Source: JAEZBP01 sp963832725 (GTDB taxonomy: Bacteria > Myxococcota_A > Polyangia > Polyangiales > Sandaracinaceae). From it: a DNA stretch of 64,000 bases. Below the pieces are notes generated by a model. That model was not told where the DNA came from. It made no database searches and saw only the letters and a program-made list of their open reading frames with translations. Location: assembly GCA_963832725.1 (NCBI GenBank), contig CAWHVG010000007.1, positions 1 through 64,000 of the forward strand. Direction: 5' to 3'. Made by a program: the position numbers and the translations under genes. Each line of letters starts with the position of its first letter. Within the stretch, counting starts at the first letter, position 1. Shown here piece after piece: positions 1-10,062 of the stretch.

Positions 1-31
1 CGTGGAGCTCCACCTGGCTCACGGCGTCCAT
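1..31 (-). CDS. Start of a downstream gene of the T6SS operon (partial)
   Basis: A reading frame begins with ATG at 31..29, overlapping the VgrG stop codon in a TGATG arrangement, and runs off the left edge after ten codons (MDAVSQVELH). The tight overlap says it is translationally coupled to VgrG. It could be an effector, adaptor or PAAR protein, but nothing visible decides this. Confidence 0.5.
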   Translation of the reverse strand, partial: MDAVSQVELH

Positions 32-2542
32 CACGCGTCCCCTTCAGAGGATGTGTGGTCGGGGAACGAGACGAGCACCGTCCCCGGCGGGATGCCGGCG
101 ACGCGCGCGCGACCGTCGCCACCAAGGCTCCCGGTTCGCTCGGTCCCGTCCGCCAGACGTAGGACATAGCGCGCACCAGAGGCCGGCTGGCCGTTGGTGT
201 CGAGGAGCTGGATCTCAATCCAGTCGTCCTCCGGTCCTGGCGCTTCCGGCTCGTCGCCGTCGGCCGAGTCGGCCCCGATCACCTCGATCTGGCCGAGCAA
301 CCGCACCAGCGAAGCGGAGCTCGACAGCGTGCTCGCGTCGAGGTCGAGGACGGAGCCGGCGAGCACGAGCTCCGCTCCTCCCGCGCGCGCTCGCAGCTCG
401 CTCGAGCCCTCGATGTTCACCTCCGAGCTCGCGATGCCGAGGTTGTCGGCCACGCTCCACGTGAGGGAGCCGCCGACTTGCATGTCGAGGTCGGCACCGG
501 TGAGCGAGAAGCTTCCAGCCGTGCTCAGTGAGCCCCGACCCGCCGAAAGCTCCTTCGAGCCGCCGATGTTCTCGATGAACGCGCCGCCCACCATCGAAGC
601 TCGCGCGCCGGAGACCGTCTCCTCCTTGCTCTGGCCGACGACCTCGACGCTCGCGCCACCCACACGCATCAGCAGCGCGCCACCGATCGTGCGTGAGCGA
701 TCGCCGTTCACGGTGTGAGTGCTGTCGTTCGCGAGGTTCACGTAGGGCCCGACGATCGTCTCCGAGCGGTTCCCGTCGTTGGTGATCGAGTGGTTCTCGC
801 TCACCTTCCACGCGTCCACCTGCCCGACTGATACCGTCTTCGTCGCTCCAGTCGCGGCCCGCATACGACGCTCGACGCTCGCCACGCGGTCGACACCGAC
901 GGTCACGGTCTCCGTCAGGGCCACCGAAGTGTCGAGCTTGCCGTCAATCTCCTCCGCCGAGTGGATGCCTACGGCCTCGTCACGATCGTGACCCACCCGC
1001 ACGTGGAGATCGCGCTGTGCGTGCATGTAGAGCTCCATCGCCCCCCGCGTGTCGTCGAAGCGCAGCTCGTTCGTTCCACCACCTCCGGGCGAGCTGAGCG
1101 ACTGCCACGCCGAGAGGGACAACTCCTCGGGCAGCGCGTACGGAGGCGGATGCGCCTCGTTGTAGAGCTTGTGGGTCACCAGCGGGCGGTCTGGATCCCC
1201 GTCGACGTACGCAACGGCGACCTCCCAACCGATCCGGGGGAGATACATGCTCCCGGCTGTGTTCGGCTGCGCCACACGGATCCAGGTCGACAACCGCTCG
1301 TCGCGCGATCCCTCGCGGTCCCAATAGAAGAGCGCCTTGATCCGCGCGAGCTCGTCGACATCGATCTCCTCATCCCCGGGGCCGGTCACGAACGCCGTCT
1401 CCCGTCCCGACACCCGCGGGCGCGGTGTGCGTCGTGGCGGCCGAAACGTCTGTGTCGCTGGGATCGCGCGGAGCTCGACGGGAGGTACGCGGGAGTCATC
1501 CTCGGCGCCGGCGCGGAGTCGATGCACCACCGCACTGACCAGGTAGTCCTGGTTGATCTCCAGAGGACGAGCATCGACGAGGGTGAACGTGCGGCCCGGC
1601 AGAACGCGCTCGTTCTGCGCGACACCGGAGAGCTCGTACTTCTGAGTCTCGCTCTCCTCCTGACGGATGCGTGCCCGTCGACGGGCATCCGCCTCGTCGG
1701 CGAGGCCGCCCGGGTACTCGTAGCGCTCGAAGCGGGACGCCCCCGCCGAGTGTGCCCCTTCGAGCGGCGCGTTCGGCCTTTGCCAGTCCCAGTCCCGCGT
1801 GACGTGCGCGTCGTGAACCACCCGGGTCGTGAAACGGATCTCGCTCAGCTCGTCCTCGTGCGGCGTTCGATCCGCATAGAAACGAAGGACGGATCGGGCC
1901 ATCGACGGGACGCAACGCGTCATGCGAGTCGGCGAGGTGCAGCACGTGCCGCGTGGGCTCGTGCTCGAACCAGTAGAAGATGCCCTCCTCCTCGAGGAGC
2001 CGTGAGACGAACGCGAAGTCGGTCTCCCGGTGCTGAACGACGTAGTCGCGCACCGGATAGGCGCCGCTGAGATGGAGCTCGGTGGCCTGACCGCTTCGCG
2101 CGATGACCTCCGCGACAATCTGCGGCACCGCCAACTGCTGGAAGATCCGGCTGTCCACGCGCGCGCGGAGCCGTGTGAGCGCGGGGCGGAGCGTGACGGA
2201 GTAGATGGCGCGATGATCGTTGGCGTTCACCAGCTCAGCGGCCGTCACGATGCCGTGGTACACGAGCGGCGCGTCCGAGGATTCCCCGAAGTCCACCACT
2301 GCGTTGCGATCGATGAGCGCGCCGAGATCGAGATCGATCCCACGTTGCTCCCCGATCCCGAGCTGGGCTTGCGAATCCACCTCGAACTCCACCTGCACGC
2401 GGAAGGTCCGGCTCATCGCGTGGCGGGCTTCGAGCGCGATGACAGGGGCCTCGAGCTCATGGGTGCTCGGGTCGAAGGGATCGAGCACCCGCCGGGGAGG
2501 CAGGCGCTCCCGCTCGAAGTAGATGCGCAGGTGATCACTCAT
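31..2542 (-). CDS. vgrG: VgrG, type VI secretion spike protein (frame interrupted)
   Basis: Type VI secretion tip protein that trimerises at the end of the Hcp tube and carries effectors. The start at 2542 (MSDHLRIYFERERL) overlaps the end of the upstream gene. Residues 1 to about 390 form the gp27-like base (HRETDFAFVSRLLEEEGIFYWF is the family signature). About 405-480 is the gp5 OB-fold (FYWDREGSRDE...TWIRVAQ, and PRIGWEVAVAYVDGDPDRPLV). About 500-720 is a repetitive T/V/G-rich beta-helix. About 765-836 is an extra Ig/CarboxypepD-like extension, a likely effector or cargo module. The N-terminal and C-terminal parts lie in two frames that switch near 1890, by the GATC at 1889-1892. The total span of 2512 nt is one base too long, so I infer a single spurious base rather than a true pseudogene. 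Corrected length is about 836 residues. Confidence 0.9.
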
Positions 2543-3635
2543 GACCGCGCTCCGCGCTCGGGTGTCGGAGGAGCACTGCGCCGCGAGTCGGTCCGTCGCT
2601 CGAGGCCCACAGCAGACACGTGTTCGCTGCCGGATCACCTCTCATGAAACCCTCCGTCACGATCGCCATCCCGGTGGGGATGGTCGCTGCTCCGAGGTCT
2701 CCGAAGTGCTCTGGGAGCTGTTCCAGGCGTGAGCTCGGTGACGCCGTACCGGCAGTGAATCGAGGAAGCGACAGCTGGAGCTCCCGCACGCGATAGCTCT
2801 CCCCCGATACGTCACCGATCCACCAGTCCACGGCACGTCCGCTCCGCTCGAGGTGCTCCGAGAGCGCCAGTACCGTGTCGGTGAGGCCATCACCAAGGCT
2901 GAGCCCAACATATCGATGCAGCGGCTCCTGCCCGACGCTCGCGGCCTCCAGCCGTGCAAGCACCGGAAGCCCCTGATCCCGCACGAAGTTCGTGCTCCCG
3001 ATCACGACCATGGCGCAGCCTTCGCCGGGGACGAGCCCATCGATGCGCTGGCCGTCGAACAGCCTTCGCTGCTCCACGAGCGCATCGATCACGTCCGGGT
3101 CGTAGTAGCTGTCGAGCCCGATCGCGAACGCCACGTCGGCGTGGCCGTCGACCACGAGCTGGCCCGCCCATTGAATGCTGTAGGCCGCTGCTGCGTGGCC
3201 GTACGCGTGCAGCGCGACTTGCGCCTCGAGACCTGCTGCCGATACCCGGGCCCGGATCGCCCGCTCGAGCTGCGTGCGCTGCTTCGCATGGCGCTCGACT
3301 GGCGTGCCTTCGTGGTATCGCTCCGGGAGGGCGACGGCGAGCGCGACACGGCCCTTCGCAACACGTGCGCTCGCCCATGTGAGCCAGCCGCCGATCAGCT
3401 GATCGAAGAGGAGGAGGAGCCGAGACGCGCTGTGCTCGTCCGGCGGCAGGGCTTCGACGTGGGTCATGGTCGCGAGCGAGCCGTCCGGAAGCCGGAAGGG
3501 AGACTCGCGGAGGACGCGAGCCTCGGCTCGACGAAACGCCCAGGCCTGGTGCGAATTGAACGCCAAGCCGTTCATGACGTGGACTCCACACACGATGGGC
3601 TCCGCGCCGCGCGGGAATACGACGGCGTGGCTCAT
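2535..3635 (-). CDS. Ketosynthase/thiolase-fold protein without catalytic cysteine, T6SS-associated
   Basis: 366 residues. The layout resembles a beta-ketoacyl synthase: a GHADVAFAIGLDSYYDP stretch matching the 'GDADVMLAGG' region, a LVPGEGCAMVVIG stretch matching the 'GEGAG.LVLE' region, and a C-terminal HFGDLGAAT like the 'GHTLGAAG' loop. Where ketosynthases carry the nucleophilic Cys (CSTG or CATG), this protein reads HAAAAYS (about residues 147-153), so I infer it is not a condensing enzyme. Such ketosynthase-like proteins are known as passengers of DUF2169/VgrG clusters, and a structural or chaperone role in effector loading is plausible but unproven. It overlaps the DUF2169 gene by ATGA and VgrG by 8 nt, so it is co-translated. 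Confidence 0.75.
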   Translation of the reverse strand: MSHAVVFPRGAEPIVCGVHVMNGLAFNSHQAWAFRRAEARVLRESPFRLPDGSLATMTHVEALPPDEHSASRLLLLFDQLIGGWLTWASARVAKGRVALAVALPERYHEGTPVERHAKQRTQLERAIRARVSAAGLEAQVALHAYGHAAAAYSIQWAGQLVVDGHADVAFAIGLDSYYDPDVIDALVEQRRLFDGQRIDGLVPGEGCAMVVIGSTNFVRDQGLPVLARLEAASVGQEPLHRYVGLSLGDGLTDTVLALSEHLERSGRAVDWWIGDVSGESYRVRELQLSLPRFTAGTASPSSRLEQLPEHFGDLGAATIPTGMAIVTEGFMRGDPAANTCLLWASSDGPTRGAVLLRHPSAERGHE

Positions 3636-4657
3636 GAGAGACCACCGAGCTCGCGAACGCGGACGGCAGCGCGCCATGGTCCTTGTCGAGGCCAAGGGAA
3701 ACACGAGCGCCAGGTGAGCTCGACGCGTAGCTCGTTCGGCTCGATCAACACGGTGTCGAGCATCGCTGTGTGCTCCTCGCTGGCCGATCCGGCGGGGACC
3801 TCGACCAGGAAGTATCGCTCTGGAAGCCGGAACGAGATCGCGCCGTCCCTGTGAAGACCGAGCAGCCGAACGGGCTCGCCTCCGTACAGCGGGGAAGGCG
3901 TCTGGAGCTCGGGCGGTGCACACTGATGAAACCGCGGATCGAGATCATCTGGCGGGCGCGGCATCCGGTAGCGTCTCCACGCCGCATCGTAGGTGCCGGC
4001 TAGATCCCGGCGCGGAGCGTAGCCTGGACCGATGGCTCCGAGGCCGGCCGGCTTTGGTCGGCTGCGGTGGCTCTGAATGGGATCGGTCGGATCCTCGAGC
4101 TGCGGGACCAGTTGCCCGGTCAAGCTCGTCGCGCTTCTGACCAGCCCTCGCCCAATTGGGTTTCGGGGCTCTTCCAGCAGCGCTTCGGGCTCGGTGTCAT
4201 CGATGCCGCCGAACGCGTTCTCCCACCGGATAGAGCAAGACGTGAACGGAATCGGATCCGTTGGAACGTGGCGGCCCCCCGCGTCGTACCAGGTCCGAGG
4301 TCCGAATACGCGCACGGCGCGAGAGAGAGTGCCCACCTCGACGGCCACGTCCAGCGAGAGGACCTCCCGTCCCGCAGGAGCGAGCGCGTCGCCGACGACG
4401 ACGACGTCGGTCGAAGGCTTGCCCGGAGCAAGATCGTGCGGGTACTTGATACTGCTGCCCGCCGGATCCTCCGAGGACCACGGCTCGTCCGCGAAGCGCA
4501 CCGCCGCGTCGTGCAATGGACGCAAGGCTCCGTCCGCCAGCACCTCGAAGCGCTGCTTGAGAACCACGAGCAGAGCCCATCCCTGCGCTGTGAGCACGGG
4601 TACCATCGCCGCAGTCACGGCGGTGTCGTTCCGAAGCGGCGGGAGCTCCATCGTCAT
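3632..4657 (-). CDS. DUF2169 family T6SS accessory protein
   Basis: 341 residues with the DUF2169 layout: an N-terminal VLKQRFEVLADGAL segment, a central FGPRTWYDAGG...TSCSIRWENAFGG block (RWENAFGG is the typical family motif), then NPIGRG and a proline-rich PxL-x-GEPVRLLGLHRDGAISFRLPE region. DUF2169 proteins are adaptor or chaperone-like proteins encoded with VgrG and PAAR effectors and are thought to help load cargo on the spike. The gene sits 7 nt after the HEAT-repeat gene and overlaps the ketosynthase-like gene by 4 nt, so these form one operon. No transmembrane segment or signal peptide is seen. Confidence 0.9.
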   Translation of the reverse strand: MTMELPPLRNDTAVTAAMVPVLTAQGWALLVVLKQRFEVLADGALRPLHDAAVRFADEPWSSEDPAGSSIKYPHDLAPGKPSTDVVVVGDALAPAGREVLSLDVAVEVGTLSRAVRVFGPRTWYDAGGRHVPTDPIPFTSCSIRWENAFGGIDDTEPEALLEEPRNPIGRGLVRSATSLTGQLVPQLEDPTDPIQSHRSRPKPAGLGAIGPGYAPRRDLAGTYDAAWRRYRMPRPPDDLDPRFHQCAPPELQTPSPLYGGEPVRLLGLHRDGAISFRLPERYFLVEVPAGSASEEHTAMLDTVLIEPNELRVELTWRSCFPWPRQGPWRAAVRVRELGGLS

Positions 4658-4664
4658 GTGGTGC

Positions 4665-6570
4665 TCAGACCGGAAGGCTCACAGGCCACGCGCCGTTGCC
4701 GGCTGCGGAGCCGGACACTCGCTCGGCAATCATCTCGAGCTGGAGCCGCTGGCGCGCGACGAACCCATCCACGTCGAAAGGTGCGGCGAGGCCGATGCGG
4801 GCGACGAGCTCGAGGTGCGCCAGCACGCGCGCCGATGCCGGCGATGCGTCATGTTCCAGCTCTGCCAGGTTCGTCCGTGCTCGCCATGGCGCCCCGAACC
4901 GGTAGCGAGTCCGCGAGTCCGCGTGGCGCTCGTGGCGGCGCCACCAACGTCGCCAGCGCTTCGGATCGAGGCAGCTCTCGGAACCCCGCGTAGGCTCGTC
5001 GCGGGGGAACGCTTCTTCAGCGTGCGGTGATCCTGCGATGCGTGTTAGCGCGGCTGCGGCCGACTCGCGGGTCACGTCGTCGTCCGATTCCAACCGTCCA
5101 ATGAGGTACGGAACCGCTCCGAGGTGACCGAACCACCCCAGCGCCACGAGGACGGATGGCGCGCCCGAGACAGCCGCGGCCTCGAAGAGCGCGTCCAACG
5201 CGTCGCGGCCTTCGGACAGCGCGAAGACGAGCGCGGCATCTCCGAGCTCGGCCTGATGAGCGCGGATGAGCGTGCGTGCACGTCGTACGCCCGATGCATC
5301 GTGGCGGAGGACCGCGGAGATGAGCGCTCGCTGCACGACCCGCTCGTCGTCATGGTGGAGAAGCCAGTCCACGATCTGCGGGTCGACTCGGCCAGACGCT
5401 GATCGGATCGCGAGCGCAGCTTCCCGCACGACCGGAAGCGCGGCGCTGGCGAGCACCGCGCGCAGTTCGTCTGCCGTGATCGCCCCCCTTCGACCCAGCG
5501 CGTGCACGGCCACTGCGCGCTCGGCCTCGCGCGCGGCGGACAACCACGTGCGCAGACGGCCTTCGATCCGAACGTTCGGAACCAGCGCGAAGGCGTCCGC
5601 CACCGCTTCGAGCATCTCCGGGGTTTCGAGAGCAGACGCCCTGGCGACGCGGATGGCCTCGTCGAGCGCATCGTCGCCGGCGATGCTGCCGAAGAGAAAC
5701 AGCAACCCCCACGTGAGCTCCGCGTCCGGGACGGGACGGGCCTCGAGCTTCCGGACCAGGCGCGGCAACACGTGAGGACCGCACGCCAGGATTCCGTCGA
5801 CACGTGCGAGGAGGCGTCTCTCGGTGCGGCCCTTCCCGGTCCAGGTTTGGCCATCGAGCTGCCGGCGCTGAATGCCGAGCGCCCCGAGCTCCTCGATCAT
5901 GGTCTCGGCGAGTCGTTCGAGATGGCGACTCACGGCACGGTCGTAGGGCACCCCCTGAGGCGCAAGCTGCTGCTTCCGATCGGCTGCGCGGGGGACTTCG
6001 GGCGGCTGCGCGAGCAGAGCATCGAGCTCCTCGATGGTCTCGATACGCGGCGGCTCGATCACGTGCGAGCCCATCGGCGCCGGCTCAGGCGACAGTCGGG
6101 GCATCGGGATCGCAGGAACCAACACGTCGCGCGGAGGATTGACGACGACCGGCACGTCGACGCTGGCTCGCGCTCCCGCCCATGGACGGTCTGGGGACGG
6201 GAGACGCAGCTCCATGTCGTGCACGGGCGAGGGATGCCGCGATTCATCGGCCGCGGCTTCGAGCCGAGCGCGCGTCTCACGCGTCGCGTTGTCGACCGAG
6301 GACGGCGGAAGCAGCTCCATGGCCCGCTCGAATCTCGAGTGAGGCGAGGACCATCGCATCATCGAAGCCCGCTCCATCGTGGGTCGCCGCTCGCGCGCGG
6401 TAGATCTGCTGTAGCGAGGACGCGATCAGTTGCGCGAGCTCAGACCGGTCGACGTCAGGTTCTTCGACTTCGCGGGTGAGGAGCAGAGCATTCTCGAGAT
6501 GCTCCTGTAGGGACTGCAGCGAGGAAGGCGCCATTGGGTCAAGTCCGGCGACGGTGGGCGATGAAGCCAC
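4665..6570 (-). CDS. HEAT-repeat T6SS-associated protein (TIGR02270-like), frame interrupted
   Basis: First gene of the T6SS accessory operon. The C-terminal 570 residues read as alpha-helical HEAT/Armadillo-like repeats (LVRKLEARPVPDAELTWGLL, AVAVHALGRRGAI, VREAALAIRSASG, VLVALGWFGHLGAVPYLIGRL) and a basic CLDPKRWRRWWRRHE segment, resembling the TIGR02270 family found in T6SS loci. The N-terminal 80 residues lie in another frame. Removing one base from the GAATC at 6330-6334 joins them as ...VLASLEIERAMELLPPSS..., giving about 634 residues. An alternative start is the Met at 6534. The role is likely protein-protein scaffolding in the cytoplasm. The frame break is interpreted as a sequence error. 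Confidence 0.75.
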
Positions 6571-7267
6571 AGTCTGCTTCTAAATGGCAAGTAGCAGATA
6601 GGGGGTGTCACGGCCCCGGTATCACGTGACGTAGCGGGCTTGGCTTGACGGCTGGCGCTCACGCATGTTCGTCGATAGGTCGCGTTCAAGAACTTCCTGG
6701 TCCGGAGCCCATCGTACAAGCGCGCCGACGCCTGCGACGGGGTCCGTGGAGCATGTCGGGGGCGAATCGCGGTCGGTCGACTCCGCGCTGGTTCAACATG
6801 CGCCGCGTATCGGTCGGGGCCGGCGGCGGTTGCGCGACCGCAGCGAACCCGCGGTGGTTCTGACGTGCCGCTCCTCCCGGAGCCCCTCAGTCGAGAGGCT
6901 CGCGGCCGTTTCGGCGGCTTTTAGCGGATAGGACATCGGAAACGCTGAAAGCGCCGCCGCCGAGGCGGGCGGGAGTCAACCGAGAGCGGGGTCACGGTGC
7001 ATGAACCTCCTCGCGAGGGCCCAAACCTCCCCGCGAGGGCCTCGAAGCCCCGAACGGAGCGTTCCGCGGGTCGACGACGCGCTCGCCGGACGGAGCCGAA
7101 CGCGAGCCGAAGCTGTCTGGGTAGCAAAGCACGAATCCCGGGGCGGGGCGCGCGCCGCGACGTCGCCGCCCAGCTCGTAACCGTTCAGGCCCCCGGGAAG
7201 CTGGATCATCTCGATCACTTGGAGATCGACGATCGACATGCGGATCGCGATGTGATCTCGTGAGCGT
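6571..7267. other. Gene-poor stretch with left copy of a 28-bp direct repeat
   Basis: Upstream of the T6SS operon and of the IS66 transposase. No coding sequence is supported on either strand, and the open frames here have no recognisable protein features. The only notable structure is the repeat at 6924-6951. The promoter of the T6SS operon must lie in 6571-6900, but no clear -35/-10 pair stands out. Confidence 0.5.
6924..6951 (+). repeat. Left copy of 28-bp direct repeat flanking IS66 region
   Basis: Begins GCGGATAGGACATCGGAA and matches 26 of 28 bases at 9969-9996 in the same orientation. The two copies bracket a 3-kb segment containing the IS66 transposase and an IS91-like remnant. Because the copies are direct, they are not the terminal inverted repeats of a single element. 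Confidence 0.75.
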
Positions 7268-8749
7268 GTGGAGGGCGGCGCGGAGAACGAGCAGCTGAGG
7301 GCCGAGCTGGCCGCTCGCGATGCGGAGCTGGCCGCTCGCGATGCCGAAATGGCCGCTCGCGATGCGGAGCTGGCCGCTCGCGATGCCGAGCTGGCCGCTC
7401 GTGATGTGCGGATCGCAAAGCTGGAGGCGGAGGTCGCGGCGCTCCGGGAGCTGCTGGGCCGCAACTCGAGCAACTCGAACAAGCCGCCGTCGAGCGATCC
7501 GCCGGGCGCGGGCGCGCGGATACCGAAGAAGAAGCGCAAGGGCGGGCGCCGAGGCGGACAAAAGGGTCACCCGGGCACGCACCGGAGCTTGGTGCCTGCG
7601 GACCAGGTCGACGAGGTCATCGACCTGTACCCGGCCGAGTGCGTGAACTGCTGGAAGCCGCTGCCAGGGACGCCCAATCCGTTGGCGAGGCGCTACCAGC
7701 ACACGGACCTGCGGCCCATCGCGGCACACGTCACGGAGTACCGTCGCCACGCGGTGGTCTGTCCCTGCTGCGGTCACAAGACACGCGCCGCGTACGACGA
7801 GAGCGTCATCCCGCGCTTCGCGTTCGGACCGCGAGTGATGGCGGTCGTCGCGATGCTGACCGGCGTCTACCACCTGAGCCGGCGCCAGACGGTTCAGCTG
7901 CTCTGGGAGCTGCTCGGCGTGCGCATCTCGCTCGGTGCGGTGAGTGCGATCGAGGCGCGGGTGAGCGCAGCGGCGGAGCCCGCGATCGACGAGGCGTGGG
8001 CCAAGGTGCCCGCGGCGGCGGTGAAGCACACCGACGGCACGAGCTGGCTGCGGGCGGGCGTGATGCTGTCGCTGTGGACGTTGGCCACGACGGCGGCGAC
8101 GGTGTTCAAGATCGTCGACAACGGGCGGCGTGAGACGCTGAAAGCGCTGTTCGTGACGTTCCGCGGCGTGCTCGTGAGCGATCGGGCGACTGCGCTGAAG
8201 TTCTGGGCGATGAAGCGGCGGCAGATCTGCTGGGCGCACCTGGCGCGCAAGTTCGTCTCCTTCTCGGAGCGCGATGGGCCGGCCGGTCAGATCGGCAAGG
8301 AGCTGTTCGAGTACACGGGCCTGCTCTTCGAGTACTGGTCCTCGTTCCGAGACGGCCGGCTGAGCCGCGCGATGTTCATCACGCGGATGGCACCGGTGCG
8401 TCGCGAGGTCGAGAAGCTGCTCGAGCGAGCCGTGGCCGCGAACGTGCACGGCCTGTCGGGCTCCTGCGCCGACATTCTCGAGCACCGCGACGCGCTCTGG
8501 ACCTTCGTCGAGAAGAAGGCCGTCGAGCCGACCAACAACCACGCCGAGCGTGAGCTGCGCGGGTTCGTTCTCTGGCGGCGGCGCTCGTTCGGGACCCAGA
8601 GCGAGCGCGGCGACCTCTTCGCCGAGCGGATGATGACCATCGCTCACACGGCACGGAAGCAAGGGCGCGACGTGCTCGCGTTCCTCGCCGCGTGCTGCGC
8701 GCCGCGGCCCGAGGGCACGCCCGCGCCCTCGCTCTTCGCGGCCGCCTGA
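7268..8749 (+). mobile_element. IS66-family transposase (ISBst12-like, single ORF)
   Basis: 493-residue transposase, GTG start at 7268. Order of features: an N-terminal helical segment with five LAARDAE-type heptads (residues about 12-47), a LLGRNSSNSNKPPSSD motif typical of IS66 TnpC, a basic KKKRKGGRRGGQKGHPG patch, a zinc-finger block (CVNCWKPLPG...CPCCGHKT), then the DDE domain (KHTDGTSWLRAG, VLVSDRATALKF, CWAHLARKF, and EPTNNHAERELRGFVLWRRRSFGT with the catalytic Glu). No tnpA/tnpB companions are present, which fits the ISBst12 subgroup. The frame is intact, so the gene may be active. Element ends were not identified with certainty. Confidence 0.9.
7304..7408 (+). repeat. Five 21-bp tandem repeats inside the transposase gene
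   Basis: Five in-frame 21-nt units close to gagctggccgctcgcgatgc, encoding (E/M)LAARDA-type heptads. A/L positions spaced by seven predict a coiled coil that could mediate transposase multimerisation. Copy number changes in whole units would keep the frame. Confidence 0.9.
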
Positions 8750-8754
8750 CCGAG

Positions 8755-9153
8755 CTACTCGCCCATCGGGAAGTAGCGGGTCGCGCCACGCTGACCGACG
8801 CTGCGCACCCGCCCCGCGCTCCGCAGCGCGACCGCCGGTCGATTCAGCTCCCGCGCCGTCGCGCCCACCGCTGGCGCGATGACGGCCATCGTCTCGCCCG
8901 GGTGGGCGCAGATCGCCGCATAGAGGCGCTCCTCGAAGTCCGTCATCTCTTCCGGCGTACGGCGCCGCGGAGGGGGCCGCGTTCGCGTCCGCTTCGCTCG
9001 CGGACCCGGCTTGGACGATGGCTGCGACGCCCGACGGAACGCCTCCCGCATCGCCCTCGCCGCCGCCATCTCGCACTCTGCCAGGTGCTCACGGAGCACT
9101 TGCTCCACCGCGCTCGCGATCTTCCGCTCCAGGGACTCGGTCGAAGTCGTCAT
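8755..9153 (-). CDS. Small DNA-binding protein, winged-helix-like
   Basis: 132 residues. The N-terminal part is helical (ESLERKIASAVEQVLREHLAECEMAAARAMREAF). A basic Pro/Arg linker follows (KPGPRAKRTRTRPPPRRRTPEE). The C-terminal 60 residues look like a winged-helix module (FEERLYAAICAHPGETMAVIAPAVGATARELNRPAVALRSAGRVRSVGQRGATRYFPMG), in which the last segment has the LxxxGxVrsxGqrxxtrYfP pattern. The gene converges on the IS66 transposase with only 5 nt between the stops. Function is probably transcriptional or nucleoid-related, but this is inference. Confidence 0.65.
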   Translation of the reverse strand: MTTSTESLERKIASAVEQVLREHLAECEMAAARAMREAFRRASQPSSKPGPRAKRTRTRPPPRRRTPEEMTDFEERLYAAICAHPGETMAVIAPAVGATARELNRPAVALRSAGRVRSVGQRGATRYFPMGE

Positions 9154-9204
9154 GGACTCCGACTCTCATGGCCGGATCACCACCTCAACCGGGGAGCTGA
9201 ACGG

Positions 9205-9402
9205 TTACCCCAGCTCGGCCATGACGCGCGCGATGTCGTCTGGCTCGGTGGCGACCTCGACCAGGCGCGTGCGGCCGCCGCAGCCGAGCACGGGGCAGGT
9301 CTCGATGTCGACGGCGAACACCCGCTTCAAGCGCCATGGCCAGGGTTGGCGTCTGGGTGGAGGCGGCGGTCGAGGCGGAGGCAAGTCGCTCGGCATGAAC
9401 AA
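9205..9402 (-). pseudogene. Remnant of an IS91-like transposase C-terminus
   Basis: The 65-residue frame contains LKRVFAVDIETCP...CGGRTRLVEVATEPDDIARVMAELG. This matches the C-terminal pattern of IS91/Y2-type transposases, where 'RVFAVD...CPxCGG...I..I.dP.vI..IL.HLG' is characteristic. A two-residue insertion breaks the CPxCGG motif, and no upstream catalytic domain is present. It is a decayed fragment. The Pro-rich start is probably not natural. Confidence 0.6.
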
Positions 9403-9816
9403 GGGCGCCCCTCGACAGGCGCGCGTCCGGGCACGACCTAGGCTCGCGCGCTGGCGCGTCTCTCAGGATGGTGCGGAGCCACCTCGTCCGACCAGAGCGC
9501 GCAGCCCGTGCTGGACGCACGTTCATCACCGGGCCGTCTTGCCTTGCGTGGTCGGCTTCCACAGTCCGACCCTGCCGGCGTGTTCGCGCCGCGCTCTGTC
9601 CGCGCCGCGCCGAGCGCCCGTCTGTTCTCATCTCCCAAATGAACCAATGAACCTGGGTATGTTGCTTGCGCAAACCCCCGTGAGTCGGTCATGCGCGCTC
9701 ACTGGTCTATTCATCGCGATGTCGGTCGCCGCGGGCCGCGTGAACCTCTGCCTGCTCTCGAACCGGCGCCCGCTGGCGCGAACGCGAGCCCCCGCCGTCT
9801 GCTACCGTAGCGTGCG
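9403..9816. other. Gene-poor stretch
   Basis: No credible coding sequence. Open frames here are Arg/Pro/Ala-rich shadows. The region follows the IS91-like remnant and may be further decayed mobile DNA. Confidence 0.4.
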
Positions 9817-9993
9817 ATGATAGAGGCCTTCGAAATCGTGCCCAACCCCACTGGCAAGGGCGCCCCGCGGTTCGGGGTGAGCGCGCTGGCGGTCGACGCG
9901 CGCGGGGCGAAGGTAGACGGCGTGACCTACGGCGCGGGCTCCTTCTTCGACGCGAGCACGGGGGAGCGGCGGATAGGACATCGGAAGCGCTGA
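9817..9993 (+). pseudogene. Truncated small gene interrupted by repeat
   Basis: ATG at 9817 begins a 58-codon frame (MIEAFEIVPNPTGKGAPRFGVSALAVDA...FFDASTGE) with good codon usage. Its last nine codons are read from the 28-bp repeat copy at 9969, so the original C-terminus appears lost where the repeat joined. The product is not recognised. Confidence 0.45.
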
Positions 9994-9996
9994 AAA
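9969..9996 (+). repeat. Right copy of 28-bp direct repeat
   Basis: Same orientation as the copy at 6924-6951 with two mismatches (A to G and G to A). It lies at the truncation point of the small frame starting at 9817, so it marks a rearrangement boundary. Confidence 0.75.
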
Positions 9997-10062
9997 CGGC
10001 GCCGCGCCCGGGCGACAGCGTGAACGGCTGGCAGATCACCGTCACCGCGCTCGCGCTCGCGC

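Noticed and set aside
6924..9996. Terminal inverted repeats of the IS66 element
   Set aside because: The two 28-bp copies are in the same orientation, so they are direct repeats, not inverted ends.
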